A stretch of DNA of 64,000 nt from contig DATJLK010000067.1 of the NCBI GenBank assembly GCA_035509615.1, positions 1 to 64,000 of the forward strand, read 5' to 3'. The notes beneath the pieces were generated by a model. It worked only from the letters and a program-made list of their open reading frames with translations, was not told where the DNA came from and did not search any database. Positions 37,011-44,855 of this stretch are shown piece after piece; the stretch's first letter is position 1; every line of letters begins with the position of its first letter. The position numbers and the translations under genes are program-made. Source of the DNA: AP-15 sp035509615 (GTDB lineage: Bacteria; Pseudomonadota; Alphaproteobacteria; ATCC43930; CGMCC-115725).

Positions 37011-37826
37011 TTGGCAGCAAAAGTCATCGTGCTCACCTCGGGCAAGGGCGGCGTCGGCAAGACGACCAGCGCCGCTGCGGTTGCCTCCGGCCTCGCTCTG
37101 CGTGGCCACCGCACCGTCGTCATCGATTTCGATGTCGGGCTGCGCAACCTCGATCTGATCATGGGCTGCGAGCGCCGCGTCGTTTTCGACTTTATCAACG
37201 TCATCAACGGCGACGCCAAGCTCAACCAGGCGCTGATCAAGGACAAGCGCAACGATAATCTCTACATCTTTCCGACCTCGCAGACCCGCGACAAGGAAGC
37301 GTTGAAGCGCGACGGGGTCGAGCGCGTGCTGGACGAGCTGAAGGCCAGCTTTGACTACATCGTCTGCGACAGCCCGGCCGGGATCGAGCACGGGGCGATT
37401 ACCGCACTCTATTTCGCCGACACCGCGATCATCGTCACCAACCCCGAGGTCTCCTCGGTGCGCGACAGCGATCGCATCATCGGGATCCTGGCCTCGAAAT
37501 CGCGCCGCGCTGAAAACAATCAGGAGCCGGTCGAAATCCATTTGCTGCTGACCCGCTATTCGCCCGAGCGGGTCGAAAAGGGCGAGATGCTAGCGATCGA
37601 GGATGTCAAGGAGATCCTGTCGATCCCGCTGCTCGGCGTGGTGCCGGAATCCGAATCGGTTTTGCGCGCCTCGAACACCGGGACCCCGGTGGTGTTCGAT
37701 GATGGCAGTCCGGCGGGCCAGGCCTATCTCGACGCGGTCGCCCGCCTGCTGGGCGAACCGCGCGAACTGCGCTTTTTGCGGCCCGAGCGCCGCAGCTTTT
37801 TCCGCAATCTCTTCGGGCGGGCGTGA
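37011..37826 (+). CDS. minD: Septum site-determining ATPase MinD
   Basis: MinD is the membrane-cycling ATPase that recruits MinC and is released by MinE. The 271-residue protein begins at TTG with GGGGGAGG just upstream, matching the family start before KVIVLTSGKGGVGKTT; earlier in-frame starts would add a non-homologous tail. The deviant Walker A GKGGVGKTTS, DFDVGLRNLDLIMG, YIVCDSPAGIEHGA and the C-terminal amphipathic targeting helix (RRSFFRNLFGRA) are visible. Confidence 0.97.
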   Translation: MAAKVIVLTSGKGGVGKTTSAAAVASGLALRGHRTVVIDFDVGLRNLDLIMGCERRVVFDFINVINGDAKLNQALIKDKRNDNLYIFPTSQTRDKEALKRDGVERVLDELKASFDYIVCDSPAGIEHGAITALYFADTAIIVTNPEVSSVRDSDRIIGILASKSRRAENNQEPVEIHLLLTRYSPERVEKGEMLAIEDVKEILSIPLLGVVPESESVLRASNTGTPVVFDDGSPAGQAYLDAVARLLGEPRELRFLRPERRSFFRNLFGRA

Positions 37827-38188
37827 TGCGGCTCCTCGATCTTCTGTTTCCGGAGCGCCGGAACACCGCTGCCGTCGCCCGCGACCGGCTCAAAATCGTG
37901 CTCGCCCATGAGCGCGCGAGCCGCGCCGCCCCGGACTTTCTGCCGGCGTTGCAAAAGGAACTGCTCGAGGTTGTCGGCCGCTATGTCGAGATCCGCGACG
38001 ACATGCTGCGCGTCAACCTCGCCCGGTCGGGTGAAACCTCGCTGCTGGAAATCAATGTCGAACTCGACGGCGCGGTGATCAAACCGGTCGGCAACGGCAG
38101 CGGCGGCGGCAGGACGCGGCCGGCGCCGCCGATCGTGGTCGCAAAGCCTGATCCCGGTTCGGACCCGCCATGGGTCAAGCCGGGGTAA
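37826..38188 (+). CDS. minE: Cell division topological specificity factor MinE
   Basis: MinE stimulates MinD ATPase and drives pole-to-pole oscillation. The 120-residue protein shows the membrane and anti-MinCD region (MRLLDLLFPERRNTAAVARDRL, in part) and the topological domain (VLAHERASRAAPDFLPALQK, LEVVGRYVEI). It is longer than the usual 85-90 residues because of a Gly/Pro-rich tail (GNGSGGGRTRPAPPIVV). The ATG shares a base with the minD stop (TGATG). Confidence 0.96.
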   Translation: MRLLDLLFPERRNTAAVARDRLKIVLAHERASRAAPDFLPALQKELLEVVGRYVEIRDDMLRVNLARSGETSLLEINVELDGAVIKPVGNGSGGGRTRPAPPIVVAKPDPGSDPPWVKPG

Positions 38189-38190
38189 AG

Positions 38191-38249
38191 GCCGACAAAC
38201 GGCTGAGGCAAACCTGATCAGCGCCGGTTTGGCTCAGCGTTCGGTCGGC
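38191..38249. repeat. Nested inverted repeat after minE
   Basis: GCTGAGGCAAACC (38202-38214) and GGTTTGGCTCAGC (38226-38238) pair with a single mismatch around an 11-nt loop. Outside them, GCCGAC (38191-38196) and GTCGGC (38244-38249) form an outer stem. There is no T-run, so it is a possible factor-dependent terminator or 3'-end stabiliser of the min operon. Confidence 0.6.
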
Positions 38250-38395
38250 ATTGGCTTCCGAGGTGACTTCGCGTCACATCGGCGAATGCCGGGGCCGGCG
38301 ACGGCAGTGGCCATCCGCCTCCGTCGGTCCGACGCGGCGAGCAACCGCGCGAGCTGGGATCCAGGACACTCGGCGAATTGGGAAGGGAGAATAAC

Positions 38396-39088
38396 ATGGC
38401 GACATACGTGCTGATCCACGGCGCCTATCAAGGCGGCTGGATCTGGAAGCCGACGGCAACCCGCCTGCGCGAAGCCGGGCATCTCGTTCACGCGCCGTCG
38501 CTCGACGGCTGTGCCGATCGGCGATCGGCGCTGCGGCCGGGGATCACGATCGAAACCCACGCCACCCAAATCGCCGAACTGTTGCTTTACGAAGATTTGA
38601 GCGACGTCGTGCTGGCCGGCACCAGTTCCGGCGGGATGGTCTTGTGCCGAGCGGCAGAGATGGCGCGCGAGCGCATCGGGCGGCTGATTTTTATCGATGC
38701 GCTGGCGTTGTTCGACGGCGAACGGGTGGCCCAGATCGTCAATCGCCCGACCCCGCGCGTCACCACCGCGCTGTCGGTCGGTCCGTCGCGCGAAGATGCC
38801 GAAAACCGCAGTTTTGCCGGGCTCGATCCTGCAGCGCGGGAGTTTGCGCTGGCGCGCTATACGCCGCATCCGATTGCGGCGATGGAGGAGCCGGTGGCGC
38901 TCAAGAGCTTCTGGTCCCAGCCATGGCACGCGACAGTGATCCGTTGCCGCCGCGCCCCCAACCCCGGTGAGGCGCACCAACGCCGCACCGCCGACAAGCT
39001 CGGCGCCAAATATCTCGAAATCGACACCGGTCACTATCCGATGCTGTCTGATCCCGAGGTGTTGACGCCGCTGATGATGCAGGACTGA
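38396..39088 (+). CDS. Alpha/beta-fold hydrolase
   Basis: A 230-residue hydrolase of the esterase/lipase type. The N-terminal strand and oxyanion region are YVLIHGAYQGGWIW, the nucleophile elbow is LAGTSSGGMV (Ser in GTSSG), and the catalytic His is in IDTGHYPML. The elbow G-T-S-S-G departs slightly from G-x-S-x-G spacing of typical family members but keeps the pattern. It resembles the salicylate-esterase/hydroxynitrile lyase-like group. AAGGGAG stands before the ATG. Substrate unknown. Confidence 0.82.
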   Translation: MATYVLIHGAYQGGWIWKPTATRLREAGHLVHAPSLDGCADRRSALRPGITIETHATQIAELLLYEDLSDVVLAGTSSGGMVLCRAAEMARERIGRLIFIDALALFDGERVAQIVNRPTPRVTTALSVGPSREDAENRSFAGLDPAAREFALARYTPHPIAAMEEPVALKSFWSQPWHATVIRCRRAPNPGEAHQRRTADKLGAKYLEIDTGHYPMLSDPEVLTPLMMQD

Positions 39089-39092
39089 TGGC

Positions 39093-39148
39093 GGACCCGG
39101 TCGGAGGGCGGGGCCCGCGAGGACCCGGTCGGAGGGCGGGGCCCGCAA
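39093..39148. repeat. Two-copy 28-bp tandem repeat
   Basis: A 28-bp unit starting GGACCCGGTCGGAGGGCGGG is repeated twice head to tail with one mismatch at the end, directly after the hydrolase stop. A partial third start (GGTCCCGGCCG) follows. It lies between the hydrolase and enoyl-CoA hydratase genes and has no coding role. Confidence 0.85.
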
Positions 39149-39265
39149 GGTCCCGGCCGATGGCGCGCGTCTGCCAACCGTAACCCGCGCGGTCTTCAAG
39201 GTTGAGCGGGCAACCGCGCCCGCGTAGTCTCGAAGAACGCTGACGAGCCTGCTGGGGAGTGTGCG

Positions 39266-40027
39266 ATGGCCGATGAGTTCATTCTGACCGAGTGCTGCGA
39301 CGAAGTCGCGCTGATCACTCTGAACCGGCCGGAAAAGCTCAACGCGCTGAGCTTTGGGCTGGTGCGCGAACTCGATGAGGCGCTGACTGCATACGAAAAA
39401 GACGACGCGGTCAAGGCGGTGATCCTGACCGGCGCCGGCGAGCGCGCCTTTTCCGCCGGCGCCGACATTCACGAAATGGCCGGGCTGTCGAGTGAGGAAT
39501 TGGCCCAGCGCCAGGCGTTTCGCAGCGAGGCGACCTGGCATGTCGCAACTTTCGCCAAGCCGCTGATCGGCGCCATCAACGGGCTTGCCTATGGTGGTGC
39601 CGCGTTGCTGTCGTCGACGCTCGATCTGCGCATCGGCTGTGAGCGCACCCAATTCCGGTTTTTGGCGGCAAGCTATGGCCGGGTCAATTCGACCTGGTCG
39701 TTGCCCTTGCTGGTCGGTCTGCCAAAGGCAAAGGAGCTGCTCTATACCGGCCGGGTTGTCGGCGCCGAAGAAGCCCTGCGCATCGGCTTGTTGAACGAGA
39801 TCGTCCCGTCCGCCCGGCTGGTCGAGACCGCCATCGAAATTGCCCAGGCGATCGCCAAGAACGACGCGCGGATGGTTCAGGGCATCAAGCGCCTGTTGCA
39901 CGAAGAGATCGGTCTGGGCTGGCGCGAGCGCTATGCCACCGAAGAAGATGCCCGCGCCACCTGGCTCGCCGCGGGTCACCCGCGCGAAGGCTTCCGCGAA
40001 TTCCTCAGCCGGAAGCCACCGGGCTGA
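39266..40027 (+). CDS. Enoyl-CoA hydratase/isomerase family protein, atypical active site
   Basis: A 253-residue crotonase-fold protein. CoA and oxyanion features are present: LNRPEKLNALSF, AFSAGADIHEMAG and INGLAYGGAALLSSTLDL. However, the two Glu residues needed for hydration are not seen. The first, after GGG in typical members, is Leu here, and the second lies in a shortened loop, SYGRVNSTWSLPLLVG, with no Glu. It may be an isomerase, hydrolase or non-catalytic relative. GGGGAG stands upstream of the ATG. The gene is not in an obvious operon. Confidence 0.85.
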   Translation: MADEFILTECCDEVALITLNRPEKLNALSFGLVRELDEALTAYEKDDAVKAVILTGAGERAFSAGADIHEMAGLSSEELAQRQAFRSEATWHVATFAKPLIGAINGLAYGGAALLSSTLDLRIGCERTQFRFLAASYGRVNSTWSLPLLVGLPKAKELLYTGRVVGAEEALRIGLLNEIVPSARLVETAIEIAQAIAKNDARMVQGIKRLLHEEIGLGWRERYATEEDARATWLAAGHPREGFREFLSRKPPG

Positions 40028-40387
40028 GGCGCGCTGGGCAGCGTCAACGCCGGTGGACCGAGCGGCCGAAGCGCGCGCTCGGCGCGGAGGTGATGGCGTC
40101 TGGCGGTTGTTGCCGAGGTGGCGGGCCGGGCCGAGATCGATTTCCCGGTTCGAAATCCGGTAAGCGGCCGCTGCCGGCGCGTTGGAAGCCTCTGCCTCGA
40201 ACTCCTAGCCCGCTGCTTAGCACACGAATAGGCGTCATTGGCGGCGATGTGGCTGGCGACGGCGATGCGGTGAAAGCAGAAAGTCGAACCGAGGCCCCCG
40301 TGCCGCGGACGGGTCCCGACAATTCGGCAGGATTGGCGAGGGACAGGCGCCCGCAACCCTGGCACCAGTTCACTCGTCAAGCGCCGC
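40028..40387. other. Intergenic, no supportable gene
   Basis: This stretch between convergent enoyl-CoA hydratase and MFS genes holds open frames but no recognisable product. A TTCGAAA sequence flanked by CCGG at about 40147 recalls a tRNA T-arm but has no matching acceptor or anticodon arm. Confidence 0.5.
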
Positions 40388-41794
40388 TCAGGCGTGCTGC
40401 CGATCGGTCCGGTGCCTGCCCATCTGCCAGGCACTGCGACAGGCCAGCGCGGCAACGGGCATTGCGAAAACAAATACCCAAACTCCGGCGGACTGTGCGG
40501 CGGGTATCGAAAATCCATCGGCAAAGCCGGCAAAATTGGCGATTGCCGCCGCCATGGCTGAACCCGCTGCCGCGCCAGTAAGCCGCACCGTGGCAATACC
40601 CGCCCCGCCAATCGCGCGCTCATCGGCAGCAAGATCGCCCAGGATAGCTTGAGACAGAAAAGCGTAAGACAAACCGAGACCGGCACCGCTCAAACCGCTG
40701 ACCAGCACGACAAGAGGGAGCGGAGCGTCATTGAAGACAAGTGCGCAGGCCGCCAGCCCGACGAGAACGGTCAGAGCGCCCAAACGAATCAGCCGGTTCG
40801 GCCATTCACCGGTGAGACCGGACACCGGCAGCGCCGTAGCCGTCCAAAACAGCGACTGGACGCCAACGATATAGCCGGATTCCAATGCGGAAAGACCGCG
40901 CAGGGTCTGGAGCACCGCCGGGCCTTCTACCAACAAACCCATTGTGGCCACGCGGAGCAGGAAAAGCGTCGCATAACCTGCGCCGTGAACGGTGCGCATA
41001 TCGCCCGACCCTTTGGGAAAAAGCCGCACTGTGGTGTGGTCGTCGAGCATCAGCACGAGGATAAACGCGCCGATGCCCAGGCTGATCAGGACCGCTGCGC
41101 GGGTGAAGTCGCTTGCCAAATCCGCGATCGAGATCAGCGCGATGCCGATCCCGACCACGCCGAGTTGCAGCCACGCCACCGGGCGCGCCGGTTGTGAATT
41201 CTCTGAGGCTGGCAGCATGACATGAGCGGCCGCGGCGACGATGACCCCTTGCCCTGCAAACAGCCAGAAGACGACGGGCCACGTCCCGCGATCGGCGAAC
41301 AGCCCTCCGAGCATCGGACCAATCAGGATGGCGATGCCCCAAATCGAGGTGACTGCACTGTAGACGCGGGGCAGGAGTCGGTTCGGGAACAACAGCCCGA
41401 TTGCCACCGAGGCGAGACCGGAAAGCCACCCGCCGCCGATGCCCTGTAAGACACGTCCGGTCAGGAACGTGAAAATTTCGGGGGCGACCGCGCTCAGCAC
41501 GCATCCCGCGGTGTAAAATAATGCCGACATCACCGTGGCGAAGCGCAAGCCAAACCGCAGCGTGAGGACACCGGAACTCGCCGACGCCAGCACTGATCCC
41601 ATCAGGTAGCCGGCCGTGGCCCAACCAAAATAGGCGTACCCGCCGATCGCGCGTGCGACAGTTGGCATGATCGTCGCGGCGATCAATGTGTCTGCGGCAT
41701 TCAGCCAGACGGCCAGACAGATAAGTATGAAGAGCGGCAGGCGGCCCTCTGCGATCACATCGGACCAGGGAACCCGCGTCGCGGTCGCGTCCAT
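40388..41794 (-). CDS. Major facilitator superfamily drug-efflux-type transporter
   Basis: A 468-residue membrane protein with about 14 predicted helices, of the DHA2/EmrB-like group. Visible features are the start WLNAADTLIAATIMPTVARA, the motif region GYLMGSVLASASSGVLTLRFG, GRVLQGIGGGWLSGLASVAIG and GPMLGGLFADRGTWPVVFWL. These antiporters export small hydrophobic compounds with protons. A perfect 36-bp palindrome lies between it and the divergent SufR-like regulator gene, which likely controls it. RBS AGAGG precedes the ATG. Substrate unknown. Confidence 0.9.
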   Translation of the reverse strand: MDATATRVPWSDVIAEGRLPLFILICLAVWLNAADTLIAATIMPTVARAIGGYAYFGWATAGYLMGSVLASASSGVLTLRFGLRFATVMSALFYTAGCVLSAVAPEIFTFLTGRVLQGIGGGWLSGLASVAIGLLFPNRLLPRVYSAVTSIWGIAILIGPMLGGLFADRGTWPVVFWLFAGQGVIVAAAAHVMLPASENSQPARPVAWLQLGVVGIGIALISIADLASDFTRAAVLISLGIGAFILVLMLDDHTTVRLFPKGSGDMRTVHGAGYATLFLLRVATMGLLVEGPAVLQTLRGLSALESGYIVGVQSLFWTATALPVSGLTGEWPNRLIRLGALTVLVGLAACALVFNDAPLPLVVLVSGLSGAGLGLSYAFLSQAILGDLAADERAIGGAGIATVRLTGAAAGSAMAAAIANFAGFADGFSIPAAQSAGVWVFVFAMPVAALACRSAWQMGRHRTDRQHA

Positions 41795-41837
41795 TTAGCA
41801 ACCTCTGAGTTGTCAAATGGACGTATAGACAGGGCCA

Positions 41838-41873
41838 CCCTATTTTTGCAATGAATAGGTTGCAAAAATAGGG
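41838..41873. promoter_or_regulatory. Perfect 14-8-14 inverted repeat, operator of the divergent MFS/regulator pair
   Basis: CCCTATTTTTGCAA (41838-41851) and TTGCAAAAATAGGG (41860-41873) are exact reverse complements with an 8-bp spacer. The site lies 44 bp from the MFS start codon and 9 nt from the TTG of the regulator gene, whose only plausible Shine-Dalgarno (AGGG) is within the right arm. This strongly suggests it is the binding site of the regulator and controls both genes. Confidence 0.85.
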
Positions 41874-41881
41874 TTCGAGCC

Positions 41882-42502
41882 TTGCAGGCAACATCGGATC
41901 AGCTTCTCTTTGAACTGAAGACGCGCGGCCCCGCGACGACGTTTGATCTCGCCGCGCGGGTCGGCGTGACCCGTCAAGCGGCGCGAGAGCACCTGCGCAA
42001 ACTCGGCGAAGCAAAATTGGTCGACTACGTCCAGATTCCCGGCGGGATTGGGCGGCCCGGCCACACATGGTCGCTGACCGAGAAGGGTCACGGCCGGTTT
42101 CCTGACACTCACGCGCAAATGACTGTCGAGCTTATCGAGTCGATCCGCGCCGAGTTTGGCGAGCAGGGCCTTGAGCGCATGATTGCGCGCCGTGAGCAGG
42201 CGACGGCGGCGCGGTACGAACAGGCATTACAAGGCGCGCAAACCCTGGAAGAACGGGTAGACCGGCTGGTGCGGCTCCGATCCCAGGAAGGTTACATGGC
42301 GGAGTTCTCGCGCTGTGCCCACGAGACATATCTCATCATCGAAAATCATTGCCCCATTTGTGCCGCCGCGACGAGCTGTCGGGGCTTTTGCCGATCTGAA
42401 CTGGTGCTGTTCGAGCGGCTGCTCACGCCGGCCAAAGTCACGCGATCCGAACACCTTCTCGCCGGCAGCCGACGCTGTTGCTACCTCGTTATGCCTGGAT
42501 AG
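41882..42502 (+). CDS. SufR-like helix-turn-helix regulator with C-terminal Cys cluster
   Basis: A 206-residue protein with a MarR/ArsR-like winged helix (about residues 1-70: ATTFDLAARVGVTRQAAREH), a coiled middle part, and a C-terminal Cys motif (HCPICAAATSCRGFC, then RRCCY). The Cys pattern resembles the iron-sulfur site of SufR-type regulators. It begins at TTG. The gene is divergent from an MFS exporter across a perfect palindrome, so it likely represses or activates that exporter depending on a redox, iron or ligand signal. Whether it binds a cluster is inferred. Confidence 0.82.
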   Translation: MQATSDQLLFELKTRGPATTFDLAARVGVTRQAAREHLRKLGEAKLVDYVQIPGGIGRPGHTWSLTEKGHGRFPDTHAQMTVELIESIRAEFGEQGLERMIARREQATAARYEQALQGAQTLEERVDRLVRLRSQEGYMAEFSRCAHETYLIIENHCPICAAATSCRGFCRSELVLFERLLTPAKVTRSEHLLAGSRRCCYLVMPG

Positions 42503-42913
42503 GGGCAGGCCGGGTTGCCCGCGAGGTGTTGCACGGGCAGGTTCGCATGCGGGTTGAGCGCGCTCGCGGCGGGGCCGCGGTGCTGATCGAACACATCGGG
42601 ATCGCGGGCTTCGGAACGACACCCGCGGGTATTCGATTCGTCAACGCGACATAAAGCGGGTCGCTTGAGTGCCGGCGGCGGCTCTTCCGGCCGAATCTGA
42701 GCCGGCAGGGCAGGGCTGCCTCGACAGATATTCCTGTGTGCAGCGGCAAATTTGCGGGTCCCGAGGCTGCAAGACGGGTTCTGCGCTTGACACAAATTTA
42801 ACCTTCGCGCCACACTTTGGTTAGCACGGCCCAGCGCAATCGCAACGTTGGCGCGGGGAGCGCAAGCCGTGGGCACCGAATCCTGCTAACCCAGCTTGGC
42901 ACGGAGCAGCAAA
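42503..42913. other. Intergenic region with possible promoter
   Basis: No convincing gene was found. TTGACA occurs at 42787-42792, followed 18 nt later by CACACT, a weak -10. It could drive the lipoprotein gene at 42914. The minus-strand frame in 42481-42876 is open but unrecognised. Confidence 0.35.
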
Positions 42914-43744
42914 TTGAAGTTCGCAGTGTGGACGGCATTCCTGCCGGCGCTGACTATCGCGGCATGCCAAGCCCCGCCGAGCCCACCGCCGCCTGTGGCC
43001 GTTGTCCAGCCGAAGAGTCCCGAACCGGCTCAGGGGGTTGACTTAGCAACCGATGCCACCGCGGTGGTGAACGAGATCAAGGAGAGGCGAATCGACTTTG
43101 TTGCCCGCTATTATCGCGCCCCCGACTCCCGCTGGCCAGCGCTTTCGGCAAGCGAGGCTCGACAACTCTCGTCGCAAGGCTTGAAGATTGTCGCCGTTTG
43201 GGAAAGTCATTCGCGGGATCCGCGAAACTTCTCCTATTTATCCGGTTATCGTGATGCAATGGTCGCATATATGCAGGCCAAGGCGATCGCGCAGCCTGCC
43301 GGGAGTGCGATCTACTTTGCCGTCGATTTCGATGCGCGCCGCCGTTCGCTCGCAGCGATCGACGACTACTTTCAAGGTATCAGAGCGGGCTTGGCCGCCG
43401 CAGGCGGCGGAAAAGCGGATTACAGGGTCGGGGTCTATGGTTCCGGAGCGGTCTGCGATTGGATAAAAAGATCCGGCTTGGCGCAGTATAGCTGGCTGTC
43501 GAACTCGATAGCCTGGGCGGGTTCGATTGAATACGAAGACTGGAACATCAGACAAGGCAGCCCGTTGCTGGATCTGTCCTTCAGCCATGATTCCGACGAA
43601 GCCAAGAACGAGTACGGTGCATTCCAGCTGGACGACTCCGCAGCTTCCGGTTCTTCTGGAGGCCCGTTCCAGTATGTTGTTGCTCAGCCACAACCGATGG
43701 CAGCAGCACCATCACCTGCTGCTTTATTGAGCTCTCTGCCCTGA
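42914..43744 (+). CDS. Lipoprotein with DUF1906 (glycoside-hydrolase-like) domain
   Basis: A 276-residue protein with a lipoprotein signal (LPALTIAAC, lipobox Cys at about residue 18), a Pro-rich linker (PPSPPPPVAVVQPKSPEP), and a DUF1906 domain (about 40-240). Typical features are GVDLATDATA, FVARYYRAP, VAVWESH, IYFAVDFDA, and VGVYGSGAVCDWI. These domains are lysozyme-like in fold (Rv2525c family) and may act on peptidoglycan. The start is TTG with GGAG 7 nt upstream; an earlier TTG at 42896 is possible. Confidence 0.85.
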   Translation: MKFAVWTAFLPALTIAACQAPPSPPPPVAVVQPKSPEPAQGVDLATDATAVVNEIKERRIDFVARYYRAPDSRWPALSASEARQLSSQGLKIVAVWESHSRDPRNFSYLSGYRDAMVAYMQAKAIAQPAGSAIYFAVDFDARRRSLAAIDDYFQGIRAGLAAAGGGKADYRVGVYGSGAVCDWIKRSGLAQYSWLSNSIAWAGSIEYEDWNIRQGSPLLDLSFSHDSDEAKNEYGAFQLDDSAASGSSGGPFQYVVAQPQPMAAAPSPAALLSSLP

Positions 43745-43938
43745 TGCTCTGGCGCCTAGGCATTTGATTACCTTCCGCGCCGACAAATTCCTGCCCTAGC
43801 AACTCGCGTAGGCGCGAAGCTGGCCGTACGGATTTGACAGCTGTTGCGATATGGACCGGCCTGTTCCACCGCTCAGTCGAACCCCTTAAGATAGCGGCTC
43901 CGGATCATGCCGGGACGCACACAAGTGGAGGGATTGCC

Positions 43939-44661
43939 GTGTTGGAAGTGTGGAGCTGGCCAACGCCGAACGGCCACAAGGTGCATATCGCGCTCGAAGA
44001 GCTTGGGCTTCAGTACAAGGTCATCCCGATTGATATCGGCGCCGGTGACCAATTCAAGCCCGAATTCCTGAAGATCACGCCCAATCATCGCATCCCGGCG
44101 ATCGTCGATCCCGAAGGGCCGGGCGGCAAGCCATTTACGTTGTTCGAATCAGCCGCGATCCTGATTTATCTTTCGGAAAAGAATGGCGGCAAACTGATCC
44201 CCAAAGACCCGATCGGCCGCTACAAATGCCTCGAATGGATGATGTTTCAGATGGGCGGGGTCGGGCCGATGTTCGGCCAATGGAACCATTTCGGCGCCTA
44301 TGCCAAGGACAAGATCCCCTACGCGATCGAGCGCTACACCAACGAGGTCAAGCGGCTGACCCGGGTTTTGGAGCACCGACTCGCCGAAGCCCCCTATCTC
44401 GCCGGCGACGAATACAGCATGGCCGATATCATCACCTTCCCGTGGATTCGCACCGCCGTGCAGACAGGCGCCCGCTTTGCCGAGCGCGGCAGCATCGATC
44501 TCGACGACTATCCGGCCGTCAAACGCTGGTACGACGAGATCGCGGCGCGCCCGGCAGTGCAGCGCGGCCTTGCGGTGCTGTCTGACCAGCAGCGTGACGC
44601 CCCAATCAGCGAGCGCGAGCGCGAAAACACGTTCGGCGCGACCCAGTTCGCCACCCGCTAA
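43939..44661 (+). CDS. Nu-class-like glutathione S-transferase (second copy)
   Basis: A 240-residue GST with the motif SWPTPNGHKVHIALEELGLQ near the N-terminus, GAGDQFKPEFLKITPNHRIP and ESAAILIYLSEKNGG, close to YfcG/YghU proteins and to the gene at 7451-8158. The helical domain contains YSMADIITFPWIRTAV. It begins at GTG with GGAGGG 7 nt upstream; an earlier start at 43834 would add a non-homologous tail. Likely roles are disulfide or peroxide reduction with glutathione. The gene is monocistronic. Confidence 0.9.
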   Translation: MLEVWSWPTPNGHKVHIALEELGLQYKVIPIDIGAGDQFKPEFLKITPNHRIPAIVDPEGPGGKPFTLFESAAILIYLSEKNGGKLIPKDPIGRYKCLEWMMFQMGGVGPMFGQWNHFGAYAKDKIPYAIERYTNEVKRLTRVLEHRLAEAPYLAGDEYSMADIITFPWIRTAVQTGARFAERGSIDLDDYPAVKRWYDEIAARPAVQRGLAVLSDQQRDAPISERERENTFGATQFATR

Positions 44662-44855
44662 GCACCATCAGTGGCAGACTTTTCCGATCGATTCTGTCGC
44701 CGGCAAAGTGGGAACAAAGTAGACGTCAGATTGCTCCGCGGCGAAGCACCCGCGACAACGACGGTGACGGGAAGCCGTTGTTCGGTCGCGAGGCGCTTTA
44801 ACCAACGTGCGGCCGCTACCCGGCCGGAGCATGGCCGCACGGCTTGGGCGGTAGG

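Noticed and set aside
38234..39979. A 581-codon minus-strand open frame across the hydrolase and enoyl-CoA hydratase genes
   Set aside because: It is antisense to two genes with clear families, its translation has no family features, and long antisense frames are expected in GC-rich DNA.
40140..40165. TTCGAAA between CCGG repeats resembling a tRNA T-arm
   Set aside because: The stem does not pair correctly as a T-arm, and no acceptor, D or anticodon arm flanks it.
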